Shown here in pieces: positions 8,627 to 16,550 of a stretch of 43,186 nucleotides of DNA. The DNA is from an uncultured bacterium (GTDB taxonomy: Bacteria; Nitrospirota; Thermodesulfovibrionia; Thermodesulfovibrionales; Dissulfurispiraceae): positions 1 through 43,186 of the forward strand of contig CALEDV010000032.1 in assembly GCA_937949555.1 (NCBI GenBank), in the 5' to 3' direction. Positions within the stretch are counted from its first letter, which is position 1, and each line of letters begins with the position of its first letter. Position numbers and translations under genes: made by a program. The notes below the pieces were generated by a model. That model was not told the origin of the DNA. It searched no databases and worked only from the letters and a program-made list of their open reading frames with translations.

Positions 8627-8919
8627 TATTTGCCCTCCTCTTGCATTACTATTGCCTTGTTGCCCTTTTTGCCTGGGCATTCAAGGGCGCATATACCACA
8701 ACCCTTGCAGAAGTCCAGATCAAACTCTCCCCTTTTGCCGTCCTTTACCTTTACAGACATATCAGGACAGTAAATCCAGCAAAAGAGGCAGTGAATGCAA
8801 TTTTCTTCAATCCATACAGGCCTATAAGCCCTCCATGAGCCTGTCTTGAAATTAACAGAATTACCGGGCTCCTTTATAACACAGCCAGGATTTAGTTCTC
8901 TCCATCCCTTCAGTTTCAT
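8626..8919 (-). CDS. porD: 2-oxoacid:ferredoxin oxidoreductase, delta subunit (2x[4Fe-4S] ferredoxin)
   Basis: Small ferredoxin-like subunit that passes electrons from the TPP site to external ferredoxin. Two complete C-x2-C-x2-C-x3-C-P motifs are present (CIHCLFCWIYCP and CKGCGICALECP), each binding a [4Fe-4S] cluster. Length 97 matches PorD subunits. Its start overlaps the porG stop by four bases (ATGA), and its stop overlaps the porA start, so the subunits are probably translationally coupled. Confidence 0.93.
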   Translation of the reverse strand: MKLKGWRELNPGCVIKEPGNSVNFKTGSWRAYRPVWIEENCIHCLFCWIYCPDMSVKVKDGKRGEFDLDFCKGCGICALECPGKKGNKAIVMQEEGK

Positions 8920-9491
8920 CCCTCTTTAACCTCCCCGTAACCCCTCTTGACTGCCTCAAGGTTACCATCTATAACTTTTTGGGCAAATTTCTTGCCGAAA
9001 CTCTTTTTTACATCCTCTAAGACCGCATCCAGGGTAACGATACCTGAAACCTTTGCCAATGAACCTACCATCGGTGAATTGGGCATAGCCCTGCCAAAGC
9101 ATTCAATGGCAATCTTCGTGGCGTCAATGGTATAGACCTTCTGAGTAGCCTTTGCGTTTAACTTGTTCCTTATCTCTGAGGGTTCCTTTACGGTATTCAC
9201 AATAAATGAGGCATCCTCTGGTGCCCCATCGGCAACATTAATTGCGTCAAGTAATGTGGAATCAACTACCACTACAATGTTTGGATGCAGCACAGGACAG
9301 TGCATTCTCAGTTCCTTGGCGCTAACTCTGTTATAAGCCCTCAAGGGTGCTCCAGACCTCTCAGGTCCGTATTCAGGAAAGGCCTGAACATGCCTGCCCC
9401 CGCTTAAACAGGCATCAGCAAAGACCTTTGCAGCCGTTACAGTGCCTTGTCCGCCTCTTCCATGCCATCTGATCTCAAGTATCTCGGACAT
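8916..9491 (-). CDS. porG: 2-oxoacid:ferredoxin oxidoreductase, gamma subunit
   Basis: Gamma subunit of the four-subunit pyruvate-type oxidoreductase. The N-terminal RWHGRGGQGTVTAAK signature, the AFPEYGPERSGAPLRAY segment and the 191-residue length are diagnostic of PorG. It is the first gene of the probable operon porG-porD-porA-porB-YkgJ-dppC-glnE. A strong AAGGAGGGAAGG sequence precedes the ATG. The promoter is not obvious; a TATATG box lies about 50 bases upstream without a good -35. Confidence 0.93.
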   Translation of the reverse strand: MSEILEIRWHGRGGQGTVTAAKVFADACLSGGRHVQAFPEYGPERSGAPLRAYNRVSAKELRMHCPVLHPNIVVVVDSTLLDAINVADGAPEDASFIVNTVKEPSEIRNKLNAKATQKVYTIDATKIAIECFGRAMPNSPMVGSLAKVSGIVTLDAVLEDVKKSFGKKFAQKVIDGNLEAVKRGYGEVKEG

Positions 9492-9800
9492 CCTTCCCTC
9501 CTTATTGGTGTTGTTGTTACGTAAGATTTAAGAGCATATAAGTTAACAGAAATTAAAACCTTATGCAATCTCATTTTTGCCCTAAGAAGATTACATGCTA
9601 AAAATGCCATAAGTCTTTTAGATTAGACTTAGATGCCTCTCTATCAGTATATATGCAATCTAAACTTGCAGTGAACTTGATATTTTTGCTTGCGCTACAG
9701 AGACTCTGTATCTCTCTCTGCAGTTCTAATATTAGGATTGCTGCAAGGTTAAGCTATAGGTTTGTCTGAAGAATGTTAGTATGGTTTTGCTATATTAGAG
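9492..9800 (-). other. gene-free interval upstream of the por operon
   Basis: 309 bases between porG and the coiled-coil gene, both read on the minus strand. I see no convincing ORF. It holds the porG ribosome binding site and a perfect 15-base dyad TACAGAG-A-CTCTGTA at 9696-9710. It must contain the por promoter and any terminator of the upstream operon, but neither has a clear consensus. Confidence 0.5.
9696..9710. repeat. 15-bp palindrome (operator-like dyad)
   Basis: Seven-base arms TACAGAG/CTCTGTA with a single central base. The centre is too tight for an RNA hairpin of full length, so a dimeric DNA-binding protein site is the likelier reading. It lies about 205 bases upstream of porG. 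Confidence 0.35.
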
Positions 9801-11189
9801 CTATAGAATCACTATTTTCGTAATCCTTTTTGTGGGGTGTTTTATTATAAAGCCTGCGGGTTGAAAATCCTTGCTTAAAGATACCAGACATTCTATGCTA
9901 TTGACAGCCTTGCCCTTGCCTTTCTTGTTTATCTGCTCTATTTTTAAAGCCCCCTTTTTTATTGCCCGTTCTTTATTTGCATCCACAAAATCTATGGAAG
10001 GTGATTTTGCAAACTCCTGAGATAGGGCACCTTTATTTGAACTAATGTTAATCAGATAATAACTTTTTCCCTCCTCTGCACCCTGTTTCATTGAACTTGG
10101 GATTTCTCCCTTTTGCAAGGGAAACACATCAACGCTCATGTTGGACAAGGAGAGAGAGATTTTTCTGAGGGGTTTTGGCTCAGCATGCTCTATGCTTTTG
10201 TTTTTCTTAGCTTTGTCAGTTTCAACAGCCTTGGGCTTGTCAGTACCCTTTAGTTTTGAGGTCTCAAGTATCTTACCGCCTTCCTCTGGCTTTTTTTCGG
10301 TATCCTTTGTCTTTGTTGTCATATCTTCCTTATTTTTTGACACATCATCCTCATGGGTAGTGGGTGAGTCAGTTGCAGCGCCTTTGATAGTTACCTTAGT
10401 TTGATTAGGTTTTTGCTGAGGCTTATTCCCCTTGTTGAAATACACAAACAAAACAGCCGCTACAACAAGGGTGGCTATAAAAATAATAGCAAAGGCGGTT
10501 TTGGTCCTCTGCATATAGGACGCAAAATCCTTGCGTAGCCTTTCAATGTCAAGTAGTGCCGACTCCTTTTCATAACTAAGGTGCTTAATCTTTTCTTCGT
10601 ATTCCTTGATTGTCTCCTGAAGCGCTCTATTATTAGCCACTAATTGTTCAATCTCAAAGTCCTTGTCGGCAATGGACTGCTCGGCATTTTCAAGGGATGC
10701 CTCCACCTCCTTAATCCTTCCCTGGAGGGTTGTCAATTCCTTTTTAATCTGCTCAAGTTCTGTATTCTTGGTGATTAAGGCTTGCTCCAATTCCTTTAAA
10801 GCCCTATCACTTGTAGATGTGGCAGTTGACAATTGGCTCTGAAGTTGCAGTTTTTCTTTCTCAAGGGACTGTACCTGTTCATCCAAAGCCTTTATCTTTG
10901 AGATTAACTCCTCCTTGCCTGACCTGAGACTCTGAAGTAGTGATGAAAACTCCGATGAACCCTTTCTGAGCCTTGTAAGTTCCTCCTCAAGGGAATCTAT
11001 GTGAGTGCGCAGTTCGCTTTTTTCGGTTATTAGTCTATCCCGTTCCTGTATAAGGGACTCGAAGGTATCAACCTTTGTCAGTGTCCTATCCTCTGTGCCC
11101 TCTACAGAAGGCTTTATCAATACCTCTGTTTTTTGAGGTATGGGAGTCCTTTCTTCAGAGTTGGCATTTATGAAACCGTATAAATCCAT
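9801..11189 (-). CDS. membrane-anchored coiled-coil protein of unknown function
   Basis: I do not recognise a family. Visible layout: a short N-terminal region; a long Leu/Glu/Lys-rich coiled coil from about 44 to 225; one membrane segment at about 232-251 (AIIFIATLVVAAVLFVYF); a Lys/Thr/Glu-rich low-complexity linker to about 345; and a C-terminal ~115-residue region that may fold as a small beta-rich domain. The likely topology puts the coil in the cytoplasm and the C-terminal region outside the membrane (inference). AGGAGG lies eight bases before the ATG. It is the third gene behind the actin-like ATPase, so it could be a membrane anchor or scaffold for it. Orthologous operons would test that. 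Confidence 0.8.
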   Translation of the reverse strand: MDLYGFINANSEERTPIPQKTEVLIKPSVEGTEDRTLTKVDTFESLIQERDRLITEKSELRTHIDSLEEELTRLRKGSSEFSSLLQSLRSGKEELISKIKALDEQVQSLEKEKLQLQSQLSTATSTSDRALKELEQALITKNTELEQIKKELTTLQGRIKEVEASLENAEQSIADKDFEIEQLVANNRALQETIKEYEEKIKHLSYEKESALLDIERLRKDFASYMQRTKTAFAIIFIATLVVAAVLFVYFNKGNKPQQKPNQTKVTIKGAATDSPTTHEDDVSKNKEDMTTKTKDTEKKPEEGGKILETSKLKGTDKPKAVETDKAKKNKSIEHAEPKPLRKISLSLSNMSVDVFPLQKGEIPSSMKQGAEEGKSYYLINISSNKGALSQEFAKSPSIDFVDANKERAIKKGALKIEQINKKGKGKAVNSIECLVSLSKDFQPAGFIIKHPTKRITKIVIL

Positions 11190-11248
11190 TTACTTACCTC
11201 CTGAGGGCTGTGTTTGACCTGAAAATACATCTAAAATATTAACCCTGC

Positions 11249-11306
11249 TTGAGTAAGAGCAAGAGAATATACTCAATACACATGGTTTAAGAAAACTAAA
11301 AACCAT
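11249..11306 (-). repeat. two stem-loops between the 124-aa ORF and the coiled-coil gene
   Basis: TTGAGTA at 11249-11255 pairs with TACTCAA at 11270-11276 (7 bp, 14-nt loop). ATGGTTT at 11282-11288 pairs with AAACCAT at 11300-11306 (7 bp, 11-nt loop). Neither is followed by a T-run on the transcribed strand. Tandem hairpins between cistrons may mark RNA processing or differential stability; that role is inferred. Confidence 0.4.
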
Positions 11307-11345
11307 TAATGGAGACGAAGACTTCTTACAGGTTACCATAATCTG

Positions 11346-11720
11346 TTAATTGACAATAGGCAGGGAATCTGTCCCTTTAACTGTAAGTCTATTATATGTC
11401 AAGCCTTGGAGATACTTCATATTGTAAATACAATAGCCTATGGGCACATTGTCAATGGAGGTAGAATCGTATACAGAATAACCTGCATCCGTAAGAACGG
11501 CTTTATTGCTCAATTGATGGGTTAAGCAACGAAAGTAGTACGCCTCAGGGAGGAGACACTCCTTTTTTTCAACAGTACCGGTCTTTCTATAGCTGATAAT
11601 ATCTAAGGCACTAGGGATATTTTTATGAAGAGGCGCCTTAATCTTATTTTTCCCAAACACCCTTGAGACCATCGCCCTCATAACTGCCTCATAGGTAAAA
11701 TTAACTACATGAAAGGACAT
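11346..11720 (-). CDS. hypothetical protein, 124 residues
   Basis: No family recognised. The protein is soluble with no membrane segment, a basic N-terminal third (FGKNKIKAPLHK), and a Tyr/Cys-containing C-terminal part (YYFRC, YSVYDST, GYCIYNMKYL). It begins 18 bases after the actin-like gene stop, in the same direction and in an otherwise compact cluster, which argues that it is a real gene. The ribosome binding site is weak, so translation may depend on coupling to the gene before it. The function is unknown. Confidence 0.6.
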   Translation of the reverse strand: MSFHVVNFTYEAVMRAMVSRVFGKNKIKAPLHKNIPSALDIISYRKTGTVEKKECLLPEAYYFRCLTHQLSNKAVLTDAGYSVYDSTSIDNVPIGYCIYNMKYLQGLTYNRLTVKGTDSLPIVN

Positions 11721-11738
11721 TGCATCAATGCTCTATTA

Positions 11739-12872
11739 TTATTTAGAATCGGACATAGCCATAACAAGGGCGCCCTTAGCTGTTGTGTAAAGAGGGTCTC
11801 GAGCAATCCTAATGGAGGCTATCTCAAAGGGTAGTCTTATCCCACGCAGGGTTGTTTCAAATCTCTCTTTAAAGCCCTTTGGCATTGCAGCGCCTCCACT
11901 AATTACAACAGGCAGCGGAGTAGATATTTTAGGGATTCTGCTCGAGGATGCTATAACCTTCTCCATGCTCTTAACTAAGGTGCTTATTAGTTCTGTGTAA
12001 TACATCTGCAGGGCGAGTTCTACCCTGTTTTTCGGGATTGCCGAGAGGTTTATGCCAGCCTCCTTTATGCCCTTGACCTTTGTTGCTGGGATGCCCACCT
12101 CGGAGCTCACTGCCTCATCTATGAAATCGCCGCCTTTCTGGATGCTAAAGGTTATCACAGGAACAGACATATAAGAGATGCATATATTGCACATGCCTCC
12201 TCCTATGCTTATACCTATGCCCGTAAAGTTTTCCTCACCCATCTCAGCCATAACCACAGCCAAAGCCTCATTTATTGGGATTGCTGTATAGCCCAAACTC
12301 TCAAGATACATCTTTATTACTGTTTCGTGACCGCTAAGGGTAGATGTCTTCTCCCCTTCCTGTATGGGCTCTCCTGGCACACTAAAGCAGATTATCTCTC
12401 CCAGCTTCTTTGGCCTTTGCACAAGGGTCTTTATTATGGCTTGGATGATGGCTACTCCCTCATCTTCTTTAAAGGTAAGCAAGCCTTTCTCCATAGGCCT
12501 CATGGTGTTGGCATTAAACATATTGGCAAAGTTTTCAGCAGAGTCGCCTATTATGTAAAACATCCTGTTGTGCTCGAAAAATACTATCTCATTCTTCTGC
12601 AGTATCTGTCTGGTAAACTTTGACTGGGGAATTGCAAAGAAGGCGTTCTGTTGTTTGGATATGCTTATTCTGTTACCCTTGTTCTGAGCCATTACGATAT
12701 TGCAAGTGCCCACATCAAGACCCACGGGACCGCTTGCAATCTGAGCCTTGTCCTCTATCTCTATCGTTCCCTCTAATATGCCCAATGCAGCCCCCATCTG
12801 GTCTTCCAAAGATGAGGCGGTAGCGCCTTCTATCTGCCCACGATAATCCATTGACCCTGTTGGTTCTGCCAT
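11739..12872 (-). CDS. actin/Hsp70-fold ATPase-like protein (FtsA/PilM/MamK-type superfamily)
   Basis: Predicted member of the actin-like superfamily. The phosphate-1 loop GLDVGT is at residues 51-56. A connect-type NEALAV lies at 201-206. The phosphate-2 loop GIGISIGGGMCNI spans 218-230, and the adenosine motif VVISGGAAMPKGF spans 322-334. The phosphate-2 Asp usually found (VDIGGGT) is replaced by Ser222, so ATP hydrolysis may be altered. A 45-residue Gly/Glu-rich N-terminal extension precedes the fold. AAGGGGGA precedes the ATG. It heads a three-gene unit with a small unknown protein and a membrane coiled-coil protein, behind a consensus promoter. Filament-forming (MamK/ParM-like) or membrane-scaffold (PilM/FtsA-like) roles are possible; the sequence does not decide. 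Confidence 0.75.
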   Translation of the reverse strand: MAEPTGSMDYRGQIEGATASSLEDQMGAALGILEGTIEIEDKAQIASGPVGLDVGTCNIVMAQNKGNRISISKQQNAFFAIPQSKFTRQILQKNEIVFFEHNRMFYIIGDSAENFANMFNANTMRPMEKGLLTFKEDEGVAIIQAIIKTLVQRPKKLGEIICFSVPGEPIQEGEKTSTLSGHETVIKMYLESLGYTAIPINEALAVVMAEMGEENFTGIGISIGGGMCNICISYMSVPVITFSIQKGGDFIDEAVSSEVGIPATKVKGIKEAGINLSAIPKNRVELALQMYYTELISTLVKSMEKVIASSSRIPKISTPLPVVISGGAAMPKGFKERFETTLRGIRLPFEIASIRIARDPLYTTAKGALVMAMSDSK

Positions 12873-13240
12873 AAAATCCCCCTTGTATGTATTTTGAGAG
12901 TTTAAAAGATATCTACAAAAGCCATATTATATGTTTAAATACCCACCATGTCAACAAGCAAAGATGCAAAAAGGATTGCCATAGCAGGAAAAACCAAAAA
13001 GGGAAAGAGCCAGACATTTTCAAATCTTACAGGCAAATACACCCTGATTATAAACTATCCCTTTTCAACAAATAAACATCACGAAGCCATCCTTCAGTGT
13101 TTTGGGAGTTTGATTTGAGCTCTATGAGCCACTGGAATATACTCACTATTTATCCAGTCTGGCAAGGTATTGTTGTAAAATAGGGCAGAAAACTTTGTCT
13201 GCTAATGAGATTGAGGTGTTAATAACCAAAAAACAACTAA
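12873..13240 (-). other. gene-free interval with the actin-like operon promoter
   Basis: 368 bases between recO and the actin-like gene. The part next to the actin-like gene holds its promoter (12926-12954) and ribosome binding site. The remainder holds a short imperfect hairpin (GCAGA/TCTGC at 13185-13202) that could serve as a weak recO terminator. A 56-codon plus-strand ORF at 12948-13118 lacks a ribosome binding site and is not called. Confidence 0.5.
12926..12954 (-). promoter_or_regulatory. perfect consensus sigma-70 promoter for the actin-like operon
   Basis: On the minus strand TTGACA (12954-12949), exactly 17 bases, then TATAAT (12931-12926). Both hexamers match consensus at all six positions. 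Transcription would begin near 12919, leaving a leader of about 45 bases that includes AAGGGGGA before the ATG at 12872. No dyad overlaps the hexamers, so strong constitutive expression is expected (inference). Confidence 0.88.
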
Positions 13241-13966
13241 TCACCTGCCCCTTATGTGACTTATGTGGGCATTGATTGCCTGTGAGAGTTCCGTTATCAG
13301 TCCTAAGGGCGCCTTAATTCTCTGTATTTTGTTCATGTCCCACCCTCTTAGGGAAACAAAAAAGCTGATAGCATTTCCAGAAAGGGCGAAGGTGCTATCC
13401 CTGTCTGGGCAGCACTGAAGACACATAACGGCCCCCTGATTTATATGGAAGTCATGAACCACCCTGCTGTTTTGTTGGGTCTTTACTTGAGTGCCGCACC
13501 TGCCGCACACATCAAAGCTCGGCATATAGCCCGTTGCCTCAAGAAACTTTATCTTGTAGTATAGTAGAGAGAGCGCCCTGTCAGTGCCTAAAGCCAGGTT
13601 TAAAAGTGTCCTCTGCAGGAGAGAGAACAACTCCTTTACAGGCGACCTGTCCTGTATAAAACCTAAGTTCATTTTTATGACCTCTGCAAGTTCACTAAAA
13701 CCATGAAAGTCCTCGCGGAGGGTGTTGAAGGGATTGATAATGTCAGATCTTGTCAATCGAGGCAGAGAAGCATTCTCCTTGCCAAGAAAGGCAATCCTTG
13801 AGTATGTCAAGGGCTCAAGGCTGCTCCCAAAACGGCTCTTTATCTTCCTGGGGCTTTTTGCAAGGGCTTGTAAGATGCCATAATCTCTACTCAAATAGGT
13901 CACTATCAGGTCAGCCTCACCGAAGACCATGTTCCTTAGAACTATAGCCTCGGTATTTTTAAGCAT
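13241..13966 (-). CDS. recO: DNA repair protein RecO
   Basis: RecF-pathway mediator that binds ssDNA and RecR and helps load RecA. The N-terminal OB-fold signature is seen as EAIVLRNMVFGEADLIVTYLSRDYG. The helical C-terminal domain carries a zinc-type CGRC...CLQC set (about C154, C157, C182, C185). I chose ATG at 13966 over the preceding GTG at 13969; an AGGAG lies unusually close (two bases) to the ATG. It is the last gene of the six-gene operon that starts at 18019. Confidence 0.92.
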   Translation of the reverse strand: MLKNTEAIVLRNMVFGEADLIVTYLSRDYGILQALAKSPRKIKSRFGSSLEPLTYSRIAFLGKENASLPRLTRSDIINPFNTLREDFHGFSELAEVIKMNLGFIQDRSPVKELFSLLQRTLLNLALGTDRALSLLYYKIKFLEATGYMPSFDVCGRCGTQVKTQQNSRVVHDFHINQGAVMCLQCCPDRDSTFALSGNAISFFVSLRGWDMNKIQRIKAPLGLITELSQAINAHISHIRGR

Positions 13967-13992
13967 CACTCCTGTTTAGCGCCAGCAATGTA

Positions 13993-14445
13993 TCACATGA
14001 CATTGCCAAAGTCTTCGGGCTTGAGATTTTTGAGCCACTCCTCAAGCTCATCGGTCTTTCTGGACTCAAGAACATCATTAGAGACAAAAATGGGGGCGCC
14101 AACACGCAATGCCACTGCCACTGCATCGGAGGGGCGAGAATCTACAAACACCTCGTGTATGCCGTTGAAGGCATAAATAAGAGCATAATAGGTGTTGTCA
14201 ACAATCTCAGTAATTATTACCCTTGTTACCTTTACATTTAGGGTCTCAAAGATGTTCTTTATCAAGTCGTGGGTGAGCGGTCTTGGGGTCATTACTTTTC
14301 CAAGGGCAAGGGCTATAGAGTCAGCCTCTGGTTTGCCAATCCATATGGGCAGTGTTTCAGCGCCATCTATTTGTTGTAAGAGCAATATATACATCCCGCT
14401 TCTCGGATCAAAGAGCAGTCCCTCCACCTTCATTTGAATAAACAT
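13993..14445 (-). CDS. DUF151 (bifunctional nuclease) family protein
   Basis: Short DUF151 protein of 150 residues. Family signatures: LPIWIGKPEADSIALAL, RPLTHDLIKN and the conserved VDSRPSDAVAVALR-APIFVS block near the C-terminus. Plant members have reported RNase/DNase activity; the bacterial role is unsettled, though association with DNA repair and tRNA-modification operons is common. There is no UVR extension. It starts four bases after the era stop and ends 26 bases before recO, so all three are probably co-transcribed. An ATG 12 bases downstream is an alternative start. Confidence 0.88.
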   Translation of the reverse strand: MFIQMKVEGLLFDPRSGMYILLLQQIDGAETLPIWIGKPEADSIALALGKVMTPRPLTHDLIKNIFETLNVKVTRVIITEIVDNTYYALIYAFNGIHEVFVDSRPSDAVAVALRVGAPIFVSNDVLESRKTDELEEWLKNLKPEDFGNVM

Positions 14446-14449
14446 TTCC

Positions 14450-15331
14450 TTAGTACCCCAACCCTTTCAGTGTTTTTTCGTCTTCTCGCCAGTCCTTTTT
14501 GACCTTCATCCAGAGGTCTAAGAAGACCCTCTTTCCAGTAAGTCTCTCTATATCAATCCGTGCTTCGGTCCCTATTTTTTTTAGCAATAACCCTTGCCTG
14601 CCTATTATAATCCCCTTTTGACCTTCCCGTTCTACCAAGATGTCCGCGTGTATTGCAAGCAAACCATCTTCACGTTCCTTCCACGAAGTGATGTCCACGG
14701 CTGTTGCATGGGGCACCTCCTGCTGGGTGTTGTGTAGTATCTTTTCTCGTATTATCTCCGCTGTCATAAATCTTTCGTACTGATCGGTCAAAATATCTTC
14801 GTTGTAGTACTTAGGACCCTCTGGCAGATAGTTAATAATACATCTAAGCAGTTCTTCAACTCCAGAGAGGTCCCTGGCAGATATAGGTATTATCTCCTTA
14901 AAGGGGAACATCCTGCTATAAGTCTCAATTAGAGGCAAAAGATTGGGCTTCTTTGTCAGGTCAATCTTATTTATTACAAGCAGCACAGTTTTGTGAACCT
15001 CTTTGAGCATCTTTATTATCCTCTCCTCAGCAAGGGTATGTTGCTTATGGTCTGCCACCATTAGCACTATATCCACATCCTGAAGGCTTTCTATTGCCTC
15101 CCTTTGCATCTTTTCGCCTAACCTATGAACGGGCTTGTGTATCCCTGGTGTGTCAACAAACACTATCTGAGCCTGTTGAAGGTTCTTGATGCCCCTTATA
15201 TTCTTTCTTGTGGTCTGAGGTTTTGAGGAGACAATGGAGAGTTTCTCTCCTATGAGGGCATTCAGCAAGGTTGACTTGCCCACATTGGGTCTGCCTATGA
15301 TAGCCACAAATCCGCTCTTGAAGGTCTTCAT
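14450..15331 (-). CDS. era: GTPase Era
   Basis: Essential GTPase that assists 16S rRNA 3'-end maturation and 30S assembly. G1 GRPNVGKS at 13-20, G3 DTPG at 60-63, G4 NKID at 121-124 and G5 SAR at 151-153 are all present. The C-terminal KH domain has KGIIIGRQG near 239-247 and a LDLWMKVKKDWR tail. The effector region KPQTTR, typical of Era, is at 37-42. Length 293 is normal. The start lies six bases after the aminotransferase stop with no clear ribosome binding site, so coupling is likely. Confidence 0.97.
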   Translation of the reverse strand: MKTFKSGFVAIIGRPNVGKSTLLNALIGEKLSIVSSKPQTTRKNIRGIKNLQQAQIVFVDTPGIHKPVHRLGEKMQREAIESLQDVDIVLMVADHKQHTLAEERIIKMLKEVHKTVLLVINKIDLTKKPNLLPLIETYSRMFPFKEIIPISARDLSGVEELLRCIINYLPEGPKYYNEDILTDQYERFMTAEIIREKILHNTQQEVPHATAVDITSWKEREDGLLAIHADILVEREGQKGIIIGRQGLLLKKIGTEARIDIERLTGKRVFLDLWMKVKKDWREDEKTLKGLGY

Positions 15332-15337
15332 TGACTG

Positions 15338-16528
15338 TTAGACAAGCTCAGAAACCGCCTTTTTTATTCGGCGGAGCGCCTTTTCAATGCCTTCAACTGA
15401 TATTGCATAGGATACCCTCACATGATTGTCATTGCCAAAGGCTTCACCGTGCACGAGGGCAACATTTGCCTCCTCAATCATATACATTGCCATCTCAAAG
15501 GAGTTACCCACAGTCCTATTGCCTTTTTTCCTCCCATAGAGCCTTGACACATTCGGAAAGGCGTAGAAGGCACCGGTAGGCATTAGGCATCTAATACCCT
15601 CTATGCTGTTTAATCCCTCTACAAGAACCTTGCGCCTCTTGTCAAATTCCTTAACCATCTTGCGCGTAAATTCATCGTCACCCTTTAATGCAGCCACAGC
15701 CGCCTTTTGAGCTATGGAGGTTGGGTTTGATGTGGACTGACTCTGAATGCTTGTCATTGCCTTAACGATGTCTGCAGGACCCGCAGCATAGCCAATCCTC
15801 CAGCCTGTCATGGCATGGGACTTGGAAAGGGCATTGACTGTAATAGTTCTATTTTTGATCTCTTCTCCGAGGGAGGCAATGCTTATATGTTTAGCATCGT
15901 CATAGAGAAACTTTTCGTAAACCTCATCGGAGATAATATAAAAGTTGTGTTTCACTGCAAGTTCTGCGATCTTCACAAGGGACTCCATAGGGTATGTAAA
16001 TCCTGTGGGATTGGATGGATAATTTAGTATAAGAGCCCTTGTCCTTTTTGTAACCACTGATTCAATCTGCTCTGGCTTGAGTGTAAAGTGATCCCCTTCA
16101 TCAGTCTGAACAAAAACAGGGGTTGCATCATTAAGGAGCGCCTGATCCGGGTAAGATACCCAGTATGGAGCAGGTATTAAAACCTCATCCTTGGGGCTTA
16201 GTATTGCCTGCGATATGTTATAGAGGCTGTGTTTAGCGCCGCAGGATACAATGATGTTTTCTGGCTTATAGGTAAGATTATTTTCATTGGCAAACTTTTC
16301 AATGATTGCCTCTTTGAGTTCATCAGTACCCCCTACGGGTGTGTATTTTGTGAAGCCGTCCTTAATTGCCTTTATTGCTGCCTCTTTGATGTGCTCTGGA
16401 GTGTCAAAATCAGGTTCTCCAACGCCAAAGTTTATAATGTCCACCCCTTGCGCCTTCATTGCCTTAGCCTTTGAGTCCACTGCAAGGGTTGCAGAGGGCT
16501 TTACCCTTGTTGCCCTTTCTGAGATCAT
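15338..16528 (-). CDS. class I PLP-dependent aminotransferase (aspartate aminotransferase family)
   Basis: Fold-type I aminotransferase of the bacterial aspartate aminotransferase (I-gamma) group. Lys236 in ALSKSHAMTGWRIGY is the Schiff-base lysine. PLP contacts include the NYPSNPTG loop (169-176), DEVY (201-204) and Arg244. A conserved Arg in HVRVSYA near the C-terminus binds substrate carboxylate. I-gamma enzymes use aspartate/2-oxoglutarate, and some also use prephenate; I cannot separate these here. I chose ATG at 16528 (396 residues), preceded by GAGGA, because the longer frame from 16603 would overlap the upstream gene and adds a non-conserved 25 residues. Confidence 0.92.
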   Translation of the reverse strand: MISERATRVKPSATLAVDSKAKAMKAQGVDIINFGVGEPDFDTPEHIKEAAIKAIKDGFTKYTPVGGTDELKEAIIEKFANENNLTYKPENIIVSCGAKHSLYNISQAILSPKDEVLIPAPYWVSYPDQALLNDATPVFVQTDEGDHFTLKPEQIESVVTKRTRALILNYPSNPTGFTYPMESLVKIAELAVKHNFYIISDEVYEKFLYDDAKHISIASLGEEIKNRTITVNALSKSHAMTGWRIGYAAGPADIVKAMTSIQSQSTSNPTSIAQKAAVAALKGDDEFTRKMVKEFDKRRKVLVEGLNSIEGIRCLMPTGAFYAFPNVSRLYGRKKGNRTVGNSFEMAMYMIEEANVALVHGEAFGNDNHVRVSYAISVEGIEKALRRIKKAVSELV

Positions 16529-16550
16529 AAAGTTTTGTTCCTCCCCTTTT

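Noticed and set aside
8627..8680. N-terminal extension of porA upstream of 8626.
   Set aside because: It would lie inside porD, carries no conserved sequence, and the ATG at 8626 has a good ribosome binding site.
11739..12872. Calling the actin-like gene mamK (magnetosome filament).
   Set aside because: Only superfamily motifs are visible and no magnetosome gene is nearby; the phosphate-2 loop also differs.
12887..13075. 62-codon plus-strand ORF in the same gap.
   Set aside because: No ribosome binding site, it overlaps the promoter on the other strand, and its composition is unlike the neighbouring genes.
12948..13118. 56-codon plus-strand ORF (starts MSTSKDAKRIAIAGK) in the recO/actin-like gap.
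   Set aside because: It has no ribosome binding site, its ATG lies within the -35 box of the opposing promoter, and no family is recognised.
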